The notes below the pieces were generated by a model. The model was not told the DNA's origin, ran no database searches, and was given only the letters and a program-made list of their open reading frames with translations. A program made the position numbers and the translations under genes. This document shows, piece by piece, positions 8,354-17,705 of a stretch of DNA of 64,000 nucleotides (position 1 is its first letter; every line of letters starts with the position of its first letter). Source of the stretch: Clostridium_AB sp036639235 (lineage in GTDB: Bacteria; Bacillota; Clostridia; Clostridiales; Caloramatoraceae); assembly GCF_036639235.1 (NCBI RefSeq), contig NZ_JAVWJB010000001.1, positions 75,553-139,552 of the forward strand, written 5' to 3'.

Positions 8354-9902
8354 CTCTTTTATAAGCAATATTGATCAAATAGGAAGTCTTTTTATTCAGC
8401 ATATAGGACTAACACTTATAGCAGTAGTAATTGCAGTAATAGTTGGGGTCCCAATAGGAATATTAATTACCAAAAATGAAAAGCTATCTAAAAGTGTAAT
8501 AATGGTTGCAAATACTGTTCAAGCAGTACCATCACTTGCCCTACTTGGGTTTTTAATTCCTCTATTAGGTATAGGTAGTGTACCAGCAATTGTAATGGTA
8601 GTGTTGTACTCACTTCTTCCAATTATAAAAAATACCTATACAGGTATAATGAGTATTTCACCTGATATAATAGAGTGTGCTAAGGGAATAGGACTTACTA
8701 ATAATCAAATATTAAGAATGATTAAGATTCCATTAGCTATGCCAATTATTATGGCAGGTATTAGAATTGCTGCAGTTACTGCAGTAGGGCTTATGACTAT
8801 AGCTGCATTTATAGGTGCAGGGGGACTTGGTTATCTTGTATTTACAGGAATACAAACAGTTGATAACAATTTAATACTTCAAGGTGCAATACCAGCTGCA
8901 CTGCTAGCCCTTGCAATTGACTTTTTAGTTGCAAGGATTGAAAAGTGGGTTACACCAAGTGGTATAAAAGACTCTAAAGGAATTATCTCTAGAAAAAAGA
9001 AAATGGGCAAAAACACAAAAAGGGGTATATGTATAGTACTTGTTGTAGCTCTTATAGGAAGTGGGTTTGTATATTTTAATAAATCTAACAAGGAAGTAAT
9101 AAGTATAGGTTCTAAGAACTTTACGGAGCAATTAATTTTAGGAAATATGTATGCTGACCTTGTAGAGGCACATACTGATTTAAGGGTAGATAGAAAGTTA
9201 AACCTTGGAGGAACAGATATTGCATTTAAAGCCCTTAATTCTGGAGAAATAGATATGTATGTAGATTATACAGGAACATACTTTATAAACGTTATGGACC
9301 AGGATATGATAAAGGATCCAGAGAAGCTTTATGATATTGTTAAGAAATCAGCTAAGGAAAAGCATAATATAGAAATATTAGACCCAATAGGATTTAATAA
9401 TACCTATGGGATTGCTGTTAAGAGAGGGTTTGCAGAAAAGAATAACCTAAAAACAATAACGGATCTTAAGAAGTATTCTAAGGATTTAATAATATCCCCT
9501 ACAATGGAATTTACAAATAGAGATGATGGTCTTAAGGGAATAGAAGAAACATATAACTTAAGATTTAATAAAGTTTTACCTGTAGATGGTGGACTTCGAT
9601 ATAAGGCATTAGAAAGTAATGAGTGTCAAGTAATTGACGCGTTTACAACAGATGGGCTTTTAAGAGCTTTTGATTTAGTTGTATTAGAAGATGATAAATT
9701 CTTCTTTCCAGATTATAGTGCTGTTCCATTTGTTAATGGAGAAAGTGCAAAAAGATATCCGGAGATTATAGAAGTATTTAATAAGTTATCTGGGATGATA
9801 GATGAAAAAACAATGATTGAACTAAATTATAAGGTAGATAAATTATCTGAAAAGCCTAAGGATGTAGCAAGACAATTCTTAGAGGAAAAAGGTTTAATAT
9901 AG
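8340..9902 (+). CDS. Compatible-solute ABC transporter permease fused to substrate-binding domain
   Basis: One 520-aa chain holds the membrane channel and the solute receptor. Residues about 1-210 form a five- to six-helix permease with the EAA-type loop (ILRMIKIPLAMPIIMAGI). A further membrane segment (about 222-243) leads to an extracellular binding domain of the OpuAC/OpuCC type (about 250-520, starting ISIGSKNFTEQLILGNMYADL). Such fusions are known for BusB in Lactococcus and BilEB in Listeria. With opuCA it forms a complete two-gene importer, so no separate lipoprotein is needed. It ends at a strong terminator. Confidence 0.94.
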   Translation: MNLINSFISNIDQIGSLFIQHIGLTLIAVVIAVIVGVPIGILITKNEKLSKSVIMVANTVQAVPSLALLGFLIPLLGIGSVPAIVMVVLYSLLPIIKNTYTGIMSISPDIIECAKGIGLTNNQILRMIKIPLAMPIIMAGIRIAAVTAVGLMTIAAFIGAGGLGYLVFTGIQTVDNNLILQGAIPAALLALAIDFLVARIEKWVTPSGIKDSKGIISRKKKMGKNTKRGICIVLVVALIGSGFVYFNKSNKEVISIGSKNFTEQLILGNMYADLVEAHTDLRVDRKLNLGGTDIAFKALNSGEIDMYVDYTGTYFINVMDQDMIKDPEKLYDIVKKSAKEKHNIEILDPIGFNNTYGIAVKRGFAEKNNLKTITDLKKYSKDLIISPTMEFTNRDDGLKGIEETYNLRFNKVLPVDGGLRYKALESNECQVIDAFTTDGLLRAFDLVVLEDDKFFFPDYSAVPFVNGESAKRYPEIIEVFNKLSGMIDEKTMIELNYKVDKLSEKPKDVARQFLEEKGLI

Positions 9903-9944
9903 AAAAAAAGATCTCATTTTATTTTAAAATGAGATCTTTTTTTA
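9903..9944 (+). terminator. Terminator after the opuC operon
   Basis: Stem AAAAAGATCTCATTTTA / TAAAATGAGATCTTTTT with a run of Ts, one base after the stop codon. Confidence 0.9.
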
Positions 9945-10045
9945 TCATATTTTAGTAAGGTTGATAAGTATAATATATTAGTATTTTATTTAGCACTATC
10001 TAAATAAAAAATATTTTCAGCTAAGCTGATATAGGGGGTAAAAAA

Positions 10046-11161
10046 TTGAAAAAGTTAATTTCATTTTTTCTGGTATTAACCTTAACACTATCAATTGCAG
10101 TTATTTCTGTAGGTTGTTCTAGTACCAAAGAAACTGGTACTAAAGGTGAAGGGTATGAAATTGCACTTGTTACTGATGTTGGGGATATAGATGACAAGTC
10201 ATTTAATCAGGGTGCATGGGAAGGCGTTGAAAAATACGCTAAGGATAATGGTAAAACATATAAGTATTATAAGCCGGTAGAAAAATCAGATACAGCCTAT
10301 ATTTCTTCAATAGATCAGGCTATTAAAGCTGGTGCTAAAATAGTTGTTTGTCCAGGATACTTATTTGAGGTTCCTGTATTTAAGAGTCAATCAAAGTATA
10401 AGGATGTTAAGTTTATAATACTTGATGGAGTTCCAAATGATGGAGTTAGAACCTCAGATAAGCAGCCAACATTTAAAACCGAGGAAAATACCCAAGCAAT
10501 TCTTTATGCTGAAGAGGAAGCAGGATTCCTAGCAGGTTATGCTGCTGTTAAGGATGGTTACAAAAACCTTGGATTTATGGGTGGAGTTGCACTACCTGCT
10601 GTAGTTAAGTTTGGATATGGATATCTTCAAGGTGCAGATGTTGCAGCTAAGGAACTTGGTCTTAAAAAGGGAGATATTAAGGTAGATTACACATATGTGG
10701 GTAACTTTTTAGCAACTCCAGAGAATATGGCTAAGGCATCATCATGGTATAACGATGGTACAGAATTAATATTCGCTTGTGGTGGAGCTGTTGGTAACTC
10801 AGTTATGAAGGCAGCAGAAACAGCAGGAAAATCAGTTATTGGTGTTGACGTAGACCAAAGTGCAGAATCAAAAACAGTTATAACTTCAGCTATGAAAAAC
10901 CTTAGAAAATCAGTTTATGACGCAGTAGATAGTCACTATAAAGGAAGCTTTATAGGTGGAAAGACTGTAGTTTTTGATGTAAAGGTTGAAGGAGTAGGAC
11001 TTCCATTTGAAAACTCTAAGTTTAAAACTTTTAATAAGGAATCATATAACAGTATTTATGAAAAATTAGTTAAGGGAGAATTTAAGATTAAGAAGGATAC
11101 AGATGCTAAGGATGTTTCAGAACTTAATTTAGAAATTGTTAATGTTAACCTTATAAAATAA
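10046..11161 (+). CDS. BMP family nucleoside-binding lipoprotein
   Basis: Substrate receptor of a nucleoside ABC importer, anchored outside the membrane. The TTG start at 10046 is preceded by AGGGGG at a good distance. A lipoprotein signal (MKKLISFFLVLTLTLSIAV...) ends in the lipobox ISVGC at about residue 24. The mature part carries the PnrA/BMP pattern: ALVTDVGDIDDKSFNQGAWEG, then FIILDGVPND, then EEAGFLAGYAA and LIFACGGAVGNSV. Purine nucleosides are the usual ligands of PnrA and NupN-type relatives. The ATPase and two permeases follow after a strong intercistronic hairpin. Confidence 0.92.
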   Translation: MKKLISFFLVLTLTLSIAVISVGCSSTKETGTKGEGYEIALVTDVGDIDDKSFNQGAWEGVEKYAKDNGKTYKYYKPVEKSDTAYISSIDQAIKAGAKIVVCPGYLFEVPVFKSQSKYKDVKFIILDGVPNDGVRTSDKQPTFKTEENTQAILYAEEEAGFLAGYAAVKDGYKNLGFMGGVALPAVVKFGYGYLQGADVAAKELGLKKGDIKVDYTYVGNFLATPENMAKASSWYNDGTELIFACGGAVGNSVMKAAETAGKSVIGVDVDQSAESKTVITSAMKNLRKSVYDAVDSHYKGSFIGGKTVVFDVKVEGVGLPFENSKFKTFNKESYNSIYEKLVKGEFKIKKDTDAKDVSELNLEIVNVNLIK

Positions 11162-11166
11162 TAAAA

Positions 11167-11198
11167 TGCAGGCTGCTTGAATATTCAGCAGCCTGCAA
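11167..11198 (+). other. Intercistronic hairpin between lipoprotein and ATPase genes
   Basis: GC-rich stem TGCAGGCTGCT / AGCAGCCTGCA without a following T-run. It lies inside the operon, where such hairpins commonly protect the upstream receptor mRNA and give more lipoprotein than transporter. Confidence 0.7.
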
Positions 11199-11226
11199 CT
11201 TGTTAAGGTGAAAGGGGGGAATTTAA

Positions 11227-12756
11227 GTGGAATATATTATTGAAATGCTAAATATAACGAAAACTTTCCCTGGAATTATTGCAAATGATAATGTTACACT
11301 TCAACTTAAAAAGGGAGAAATACATGCACTTCTTGGGGAAAATGGTGCAGGTAAGTCTACTTTAATGAGTGTTTTATTTGGTATGTATAGCCAAGATAGT
11401 GGAGTTATAAAAATTAAGGGAAAAGAAGTAGTAATTAAGAATCCTAATGATGCTAATTCACTATCAATAGGAATGGTACATCAGCACTTTAAGTTAGTTA
11501 ATAATTTTACGGTACTTGAAAATATAGTTCTTGGCATGGAAAGTACAAAGGGTATGGTACTTAAAATGGATGATGCTAGGAAAAAGGTATTAAATCTTAG
11601 TGAAAAATATAATCTTAAAATAGAACCAGATAAGAAAATAAGTGAAATTACAGTTGGTATGCAGCAAAGGGTTGAGATACTTAAAATGCTTTATAGGGAT
11701 AATGAAATTCTTATATTTGATGAGCCGACTGCTGTTTTAACTCCACAGGAAATTGAAGAATTTATGAAAATACTTAAAAACTTAACAAGGGAAGGAAAGT
11801 CTATTATTTTCATAACCCATAAATTAAAAGAGATCAAGGCAGTAGCAGATAGATGCAGCGTTCTTAGAAAGGGCAAATACATAGGGACTATTATAGTTGA
11901 AAAGACTACTAAGGAAGAAATGTCAGAAATGATGGTTGGTAGAAAAGTAAATCTTAAAGCTAATAAGATAGATAAGACTCCAGGGAAAATAATTTTAAAA
12001 GTTAATAATATTTCACTTAAGGGACATGGGACAACTAAGAATAAATTAAATAATGTAAACTTTGAAGTAAAACAGGGGGAAATAGTAGCTATTGCAGGAA
12101 TTGATGGTAATGGACAAAGAGAATTATCATATACATTAACTGGACTTCAAGTGCCAACTAGTGGGGAAATATTTTTAATAGATGAAAATATTACAAAGGC
12201 GTCTATTAGGGATAGATCTATTAGGGGAATTAGCTGCATTCCTGAGGATAGACATAAACATGGACTAATACTTCAATATACACTTGAGGAAAATTTTATA
12301 CTTCAAAGCTATTACACTAATAAATTTCAAAGAAAAGGTTTTTTGAAGTTTAAGGAAATAGAATCCTATGGAAAGCATCTTATTGAGAAATATGATATAA
12401 GAAGTAGCCAAGGAGGAAAAACACTAGTTAAGAGCATGTCTGGTGGAAACCAGCAGAAGGCTATTTTGGCTAGGGAAATAGATAGAAATCCAAGGCTTTT
12501 AATAGCTATGCAGCCAACACGTGGACTTGATGTTGGTGCTATAGAGTATATCCATAAAGAACTTATAAGAAAAAGAGATGAAAACTGTGGAGTATTACTT
12601 ATATCCCTTGAAATAGATGAGGTTATGAATATAGCAGATAGAATACTTGTTATATATGAAGGAGAGATAGTTGGTGAGGTTAATCCTAAAACCACAACCA
12701 TAAATGAACTAGGACTATTAATGTCAGGGTCAAAGGGTGGTGAAATTAATGCTTAG
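11227..12756 (+). CDS. Nucleoside ABC transporter ATPase (duplicated, NupO/RbsA-like)
   Basis: 509 aa with two ABC domains in tandem, as in sugar and nucleoside importers. The first has Walker A GENGAGKST near residue 38 and the MQQRVEILKML signature region; the second begins with the degenerate GIDGNGQREL loop (about 292) and carries SGGNQQKAILARE near 400. The second site is probably catalytically weak, as in RbsA. The GTG start at 11227 follows AAAGGGGGG. The following permease starts inside its 3' end. Confidence 0.93.
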   Translation: MEYIIEMLNITKTFPGIIANDNVTLQLKKGEIHALLGENGAGKSTLMSVLFGMYSQDSGVIKIKGKEVVIKNPNDANSLSIGMVHQHFKLVNNFTVLENIVLGMESTKGMVLKMDDARKKVLNLSEKYNLKIEPDKKISEITVGMQQRVEILKMLYRDNEILIFDEPTAVLTPQEIEEFMKILKNLTREGKSIIFITHKLKEIKAVADRCSVLRKGKYIGTIIVEKTTKEEMSEMMVGRKVNLKANKIDKTPGKIILKVNNISLKGHGTTKNKLNNVNFEVKQGEIVAIAGIDGNGQRELSYTLTGLQVPTSGEIFLIDENITKASIRDRSIRGISCIPEDRHKHGLILQYTLEENFILQSYYTNKFQRKGFLKFKEIESYGKHLIEKYDIRSSQGGKTLVKSMSGGNQQKAILAREIDRNPRLLIAMQPTRGLDVGAIEYIHKELIRKRDENCGVLLISLEIDEVMNIADRILVIYEGEIVGEVNPKTTTINELGLLMSGSKGGEINA

Positions 12757-13849
12757 GGTAGATAATATTCTTAATAGACGTGGAGTAAGCCTTGCTATTC
12801 CATCAATTATTGCTATTATTGCAGGAGTTATTTTTGGATTTATAATATTACTTATAACAAGTCCAACCCAGGCACTTGATGGATTAAAGAGCATTATAAT
12901 TGGTGGATTTGAAGACGGTAGAACCGGAATAGGACAGGTTATATATTTATCCATTCCGGTTATAATGACAGGTCTATCTGTTGGGTTTGCATTTAAAACA
13001 GGACTTTTTAATATAGGTGCACCTGGTCAGTTTACAATAGGAGCATTTACAGCTGTGTATATTGGGATTAAGTGGACGTTCCTTCCACCATCTATCCACT
13101 GGATAGTAGCAATAATTGGGGCAATTATTGCAGGAGGAATATGGGGAAGTGTACCTGGAATACTTAAGGCCTATGCAAATGTAAATGAAGTACTTTCTTG
13201 TATTATGATGAACTATATAGGAATGTATCTTGTTAACCTTTTAATAACTAATAATATTTATGATCCAACTAAAAATCAAACACAGCAAATAACTGAAAAT
13301 GCCTTAATACCAAAGGGATTTTTCTACAATCTATTTCCCTATGAGGGAGTTAATATAAGTATGGTTTTAGTAATAGGAATAGTTGCTATTGTTTATATAG
13401 TCCTTAATAAAACAACATTTGGCTATGAACTTAAGGCATGTGGATATAATAAGGATGCCACAAGCTATGCAGGAATAAATGCTAAGAGAAACATGGTTTT
13501 ATCTATGACAATAGCAGGTGTTTTATCTGGTATTGGAGGGGCTATGCTATACCTATCAGGTTCAGGAAAGTATATGCAGGTTGTTGATATACTTTCTATT
13601 GAGGGGTTTAATGGTATACCAGTAGCATTACTTGGATTATCAAGTCCTATTGGAATACTATTTGCTGGTCTTTTTATTGGACATATAACAGTTGGTGGAA
13701 TTAATCTACAGCTATTTGACTTTGTACCTGAAATTATAGATATAATCATAGCTTCAATTATTTACTTTAGTGCATTATCACTTCTTTTTAAGAATCTATT
13801 TGAGAAGGTAAGAAGTTTTAAGAAGAAGAAAAAGGAGGAGGGTGAATAA
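12749..13849 (+). CDS. Nucleoside ABC transporter permease 1 (NupP-like)
   Basis: 366 aa, strongly hydrophobic, about eight to ten membrane segments, of the branched-chain/BPD_transp_2 permease type. Features include FKTGLFNIGAPGQFTIGAF and the cytoplasmic loop FGYELKACGYNKDATSYAGIN. The ATG at 12749 is preferred over two upstream GTG codons because GGGTGGTG at 12735-12742 is then at proper spacing; it overlaps the ATPase stop by 8 bases. It pairs with the next gene as a heterodimeric channel. Confidence 0.92.
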   Translation: MLRVDNILNRRGVSLAIPSIIAIIAGVIFGFIILLITSPTQALDGLKSIIIGGFEDGRTGIGQVIYLSIPVIMTGLSVGFAFKTGLFNIGAPGQFTIGAFTAVYIGIKWTFLPPSIHWIVAIIGAIIAGGIWGSVPGILKAYANVNEVLSCIMMNYIGMYLVNLLITNNIYDPTKNQTQQITENALIPKGFFYNLFPYEGVNISMVLVIGIVAIVYIVLNKTTFGYELKACGYNKDATSYAGINAKRNMVLSMTIAGVLSGIGGAMLYLSGSGKYMQVVDILSIEGFNGIPVALLGLSSPIGILFAGLFIGHITVGGINLQLFDFVPEIIDIIIASIIYFSALSLLFKNLFEKVRSFKKKKKEEGE

Positions 13850-14802
13850 TGGATACGTTTTATTTTATAGTTCAGCAAACAATGTTTTTTTCAATTCCCC
13901 TTCTTATAGTTGCACTTGGGGGAATGTTTTCAGAAAGGTCAGGGGTTGTTAACATAGCACTTGAGGGAATAATGGTTATGGGTGCATTTTTAGGAATATT
14001 TTTTATTAATATATTTCAAGATTCAATGTCAGGTCAGGGACTTTTAATATTTGCAATATTAATTTCAGGAATTGCTGGAATGGTATTTGCTGCTTTTCAT
14101 GCATATGCATCAATTAACATGAAGGCGGACCAGATTATTAGTGGTACTGCACTTAATATGTTTGCACCTGCATTTGCTATATTTGTAGCAAGAATGATTC
14201 AAAATGTTCATCAAATACCATTTAATGATACATTCCACATAGATAGTATTCCGGTGCTTTCAAGTATACCTATAATAGGTGGAATGTTATTTGAAAATGT
14301 TTATATAACAACCTACCTAGGATTTGCAATATTTGTTTTAGCAGCATTTTTACTTTATAAAACAAGATTTGGACTTAGACTAAGATCCTGTGGAGAACAT
14401 CCTCAAGCAGCAGATACTGTTGGAATAAATGTATTTAAAATAAGATATGCAGGGGTTTTAATATCAGGCTTTTTAGCAGGTGTTGGGGGACTTGTATTTG
14501 TAGTTCCAACATCAACTAACTTTAATGCAAGTGTTGCAGGATATGGATTCTTAGCACTTGCTGTATTAATTTTTGGTCAGTGGAATCCAAAGAGAATATT
14601 ACTTGCAGCATTATTCTTTGGAATTATGAAGACATTTGCATCGACATATTCAGGAATATGGTTTTTAAGAAGTCTACCTATATCTAACGAAATATATAAA
14701 ATGATTCCTTATATTGCAACCTTAATAGTCCTTACAGTATCATCTAAAACATTACAGGTACCAAAGGCATTAGGGGAGCCATATGATAAGGGAATGAGAT
14801 AG
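13849..14802 (+). CDS. Nucleoside ABC transporter permease 2 (NupQ-like)
   Basis: 317 aa, a multi-pass BPD_transp_2 permease. The N-terminal FSERSGVVNIALEGIMVMGAF and the loop FGLRLRSCGEHPQAADTVGINVF are characteristic of YufQ/NupQ-type partners. It shares the A of its ATG with the preceding stop (TAATG), so translation is coupled. Together with the preceding lipoprotein, ATPase and permease it completes a four-gene nucleoside importer, ended by a strong terminator. Confidence 0.92.
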   Translation: MDTFYFIVQQTMFFSIPLLIVALGGMFSERSGVVNIALEGIMVMGAFLGIFFINIFQDSMSGQGLLIFAILISGIAGMVFAAFHAYASINMKADQIISGTALNMFAPAFAIFVARMIQNVHQIPFNDTFHIDSIPVLSSIPIIGGMLFENVYITTYLGFAIFVLAAFLLYKTRFGLRLRSCGEHPQAADTVGINVFKIRYAGVLISGFLAGVGGLVFVVPTSTNFNASVAGYGFLALAVLIFGQWNPKRILLAALFFGIMKTFASTYSGIWFLRSLPISNEIYKMIPYIATLIVLTVSSKTLQVPKALGEPYDKGMR

Positions 14803-14805
14803 GAG

Positions 14806-14837
14806 AAAGGAGCTACATTTTTATGTAGCTCCTTTTG
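14806..14837 (+). terminator. Terminator of the nucleoside importer operon
   Basis: Stem AAAGGAGCTACAT / ATGTAGCTCCTTT, loop TTTT, then T-rich. The stem also faces the convergent gene ending at 14853. Confidence 0.85.
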
Positions 14838-14852
14838 GAGGGTGTGTATTAT

Positions 14853-15509
14853 CTATTTTATTAAATCTATTATTTCTTCAATGCTCTTTGAGCCGAATTT
14901 AACGACTTCGTCATTGATAATAATAGCAGGAACACTCATAATCTTAAATTTCTTTCTAATATCTTTAAAGTCCATAACATCAACCATTTCAGTTTCTATG
15001 TTAGGATTTTCAATTGCAATTCTTTGAGTTGCAACTACAACATCTGGGCATAGGTGGCATGATTGTGAGATGCAAACCTTAATGTTAAGGTTTTTATCAA
15101 TTGCCTTAATGCTTTCAATAGTAGCAGGGTTAAGATTTTGCGATGGTCCTGCTAGGTTGTAGATAGCTAGTATAAATGAATTAAGTTCATGTCCACCTGG
15201 AACACCATGGAACTTAACTCCACTGTAATCACCATTAGAATTTAGTAGTGATAATACTGGGAATTTATCAGCATGGATTTTTTCCTCAAATCCAGTATCT
15301 TCTCCCTTTTCATATGCTATAACCTCTAATTTATCTGATAGTGATGCAATATCTATAGCAAGGTCAAGTAGTTCAGTTGACTTTTCGTTTTCACCGTCTA
15401 TAACTGTAGCTAAAGTAACCTTAGATTCAATTCTACTTAATACGTCCTTAAGCTGTGAACGTAGTTCATCTGTTAGTAAAGAGCTTTTTTTGTTAATATC
15501 AATGTTCAT
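14853..15509 (-). CDS. Thioredoxin-fold protein resembling the AhpF N-terminal domain
   Basis: 218 aa with two thioredoxin-like folds and a single redox motif, SQSCHLCPDVV (CxxC near residue 145). This matches the stand-alone N-terminal domain of the peroxiredoxin reductase AhpF, which passes electrons to AhpC (AhpF has CHNC). It is downstream of ahpC on the same strand, supporting a role as its reductant. The flavin and NADH domains of AhpF are missing here, so a separate thioredoxin-reductase-like enzyme elsewhere must charge it. AGGAGTG precedes the ATG. Confidence 0.85.
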   Translation of the reverse strand: MNIDINKKSSLLTDELRSQLKDVLSRIESKVTLATVIDGENEKSTELLDLAIDIASLSDKLEVIAYEKGEDTGFEEKIHADKFPVLSLLNSNGDYSGVKFHGVPGGHELNSFILAIYNLAGPSQNLNPATIESIKAIDKNLNIKVCISQSCHLCPDVVVATQRIAIENPNIETEMVDVMDFKDIRKKFKIMSVPAIIINDEVVKFGSKSIEEIIDLIK

Positions 15510-15579
15510 TTAAATCACTCCTTGTATAATTAAATTATTAAATACATATAAAAATGTTTACGTACTTAAGAATTTAATT

Positions 15580-15609
15580 ATAAGCAGGGTAGAGGGTTAC
15601 CCTGCTTAT
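15580..15609 (-). terminator. Hairpin between ahpC and the AhpF-like gene
   Basis: Stem ATAAGCAGGGTA / TACCCTGCTTAT read on the minus strand after the ahpC stop. It is followed by AT-rich sequence without a clean U-run, so partial readthrough into the next gene is likely. Confidence 0.6.
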
Positions 15610-15635
15610 AAGGTATGGTACTAAGCGTTATCTAA

Positions 15636-16199
15636 TTATAGTTTTCCAACTAGGTCTAGGCTTGGTGAAAGAGTTTCAGCTCCTGGTGACCATTTAGCTG
15701 GGCAAACTTGATCTCCATGTTCTGCTACGAATTGAGCTGCTTGAACCTTTCTTAGTAGTTCCTCTGCATTTCTTCCGATTCCGTTGTCATGAACTTCGTA
15801 AGCCTTGATTTCTCCGTCAGGGTTTACGATAAATGATCCTCTTAGTGCAAGACCTTCTTCTTCAATCATAACTTCGAAGTCACGAGTGATTGCTCCTGTT
15901 GGGTCTGCTAGCATTGGGTAGTTAATCTTTCCGATTGTTTCTGATGTATCAGCCCATGCCTTGTGTACAAAGTGCGTATCTGTTGATACTGAGTAAATTT
16001 CGCATCCAATTTCCTTGAACTTTTCATAGTTATCAGCAAGATCTCCTAGTTCTGTTGGGCAAACAAATGTAAAGTCTGCTGGGTAGAAGTAGAATACTGA
16101 CCATTTTCCTTTTACGTCTGCAAGTGTTACTTCCTTAAACTCTCCTCCATGGTAAGCTTGAACCTTAAAATCAGATACTTTCTTATTAATTAGTGACAT
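15636..16199 (-). CDS. ahpC: Alkyl hydroperoxide reductase C (typical 2-Cys peroxiredoxin)
   Basis: 187 aa, exactly the length of canonical AhpC. It reduces hydrogen peroxide, organic peroxides and peroxynitrite. The peroxidatic cysteine is C47 in DFTFVCPTELGD and the resolving cysteine is in DQVCPAKW near residue 166. The start is the ATG at 16199 with GGAGGA 8 bases upstream; an in-frame ATG five codons earlier overlaps the RBS and was rejected. Codon use is smooth and typical of a highly expressed gene. Confidence 0.96.
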   Translation of the reverse strand: MSLINKKVSDFKVQAYHGGEFKEVTLADVKGKWSVFYFYPADFTFVCPTELGDLADNYEKFKEIGCEIYSVSTDTHFVHKAWADTSETIGKINYPMLADPTGAITRDFEVMIEEEGLALRGSFIVNPDGEIKAYEVHDNGIGRNAEELLRKVQAAQFVAEHGDQVCPAKWSPGAETLSPSLDLVGKL

Positions 16200-16396
16200 A
16201 TTATCATCCTCCAAAAATCTTTTAATTTTAATTTTTTATTATTGTTTCGCTTTCGTTATTAAAGAATAACTTCTTGTAATTAATAATAATTCTTTTTTAA
16301 TAATAAGTCAATAGTAATTTGAAAAAAATTATTAAATTATACCAATTTTATTTTGCTCATTTAAAATACTTATATTCATAAAGTAGATAAATAAAA

Positions 16397-16430
16397 AAGC
16401 CACTTAAAGGAAATCCCCTTAAGTAGCTTA
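16397..16430 (-). terminator. Terminator of the M29 aminopeptidase gene
   Basis: Read on the minus strand, AGCTACTTAAGGGG / CCTTTAAGTGGCT followed by TTTTTT. The rest of 16215-16452 is AT-rich and probably holds the ahpC promoter; no clear PerR box was found. Confidence 0.8.
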
Positions 16431-16452
16431 AAATCAATAGTTTTAAAAATTA

Positions 16453-17568
16453 TTATTTTAGGTTTTCTGGGTTAAGTGGTAGAAGTTCATCTACAACAAA
16501 TAAGCCGTCTTTTCTAATTAGAACATCATCGAAATAAATTTCTCCTCCACCATATTCTGGTCTTTGGATAAATACAAGATCCCAGTGGATTGATGATTCA
16601 TTTGAGTTGTTTGCTTCTTCATAACAGCTTCCTGGAGTTAAGTGGATTGATCCTGCAATCTTCTCATCAAATAATGTATCCTTCATAGGAGTTAGAATAT
16701 ATGGGTTAACTCCTATAGCAAATTCTCCAAGGTATCTAGCACCTTCGTCAGTATCAAATACCTTATTTATTCTCTCAGTATTATTAGCTGTAGCATTAAT
16801 AATCTTACCATCTTTAAATTCAAGTCTTATGTTCTCGTAAGTGAATCCTTGATATACAGCAGGGGCATTGTAGCTAATAACACCATTAACTGATTCACGT
16901 ACAGGTGCAGTAAATACTTCACCATCTGGAATATTCATCTCTCCTGCACACTTTATAGCGTTAATTCCCTTAATTGAAAATGATATATCAGTATCCTTAC
17001 CAGTAATTCTAACCTTATCTGTTCTTTCCATAAGAGATACTAAGGCATCCATTGACTTAGACATTTTTGAGTAATCAAGGTTGCATACATCGAAGTAAAA
17101 GTCTTCAAATGCTTCTGTACTCATACTTGCAAGCTGTGCCATTGAAGCAGTTGGGTATCTAAGTACAACCCACTTAGTATTAGGTACTCTAATTTTACCG
17201 TGGACAGGTTCTGAAACATATGTATAGTATAGTGACATTCTATCTGATGGAACATCAGAAAGTTCAGTTATATTATCACCGCTTCTAAGTCCTATGTATG
17301 CGTCCATATCATTCATTCTTGCAGCTTCATACTTAGCCATCATTTCCATTTGTTCCTTAGTAGCTCCCATTAATAGGGCTCTATCTACTGACTTTTCTTT
17401 AATAGTTACAAATGGAATACCTCCTACTTCATAAGTAGCTTTAACTAGTTCCTTAACAAGAGGCTCTTCAAATCCAATAGTTTCTATAAGGATTTTCTCT
17501 CCCTTTTGTAGTCTACATGAGTAATTTATTAAGTTGTGTGCTAATTGTTTTATACGTTGGTCTACCAT
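16453..17568 (-). CDS. Aminopeptidase, M29 family (AmpS/PepS)
   Basis: 371-aa cytoplasmic metallopeptidase removing N-terminal residues from peptides. Family marks include the N-terminal YSCRLQKGEKILIE block, HLTPGSCYEEANNSNESSIHWDLVF near the C-terminus with the HWD metal-binding pattern, and the final FVVDELLPLNPENL. M29 enzymes use a two-metal (Co or Zn) centre. It is monocistronic, with AAGAGGTGA upstream of the ATG and its own terminator. Confidence 0.93.
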   Translation of the reverse strand: MVDQRIKQLAHNLINYSCRLQKGEKILIETIGFEEPLVKELVKATYEVGGIPFVTIKEKSVDRALLMGATKEQMEMMAKYEAARMNDMDAYIGLRSGDNITELSDVPSDRMSLYYTYVSEPVHGKIRVPNTKWVVLRYPTASMAQLASMSTEAFEDFYFDVCNLDYSKMSKSMDALVSLMERTDKVRITGKDTDISFSIKGINAIKCAGEMNIPDGEVFTAPVRESVNGVISYNAPAVYQGFTYENIRLEFKDGKIINATANNTERINKVFDTDEGARYLGEFAIGVNPYILTPMKDTLFDEKIAGSIHLTPGSCYEEANNSNESSIHWDLVFIQRPEYGGGEIYFDDVLIRKDGLFVVDELLPLNPENLK

Positions 17569-17705
17569 AAAATCACCTCTTCTTGTTTATTTAATAAAAA
17601 TTATATCATAAATAATCATAGTTTAATAAAAGTAGTTAAACATAAGTAAAGATTTTTAAATATCTAACATATACATTATATAAAGAAATTTTTAGGGGTG
17701 AATTT

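Noticed and set aside
16215..16396. PerR box upstream of ahpC
   Set aside because: AT-rich near-palindromes exist, but none fits the TTATAAT-N-ATTATAA pattern well enough.
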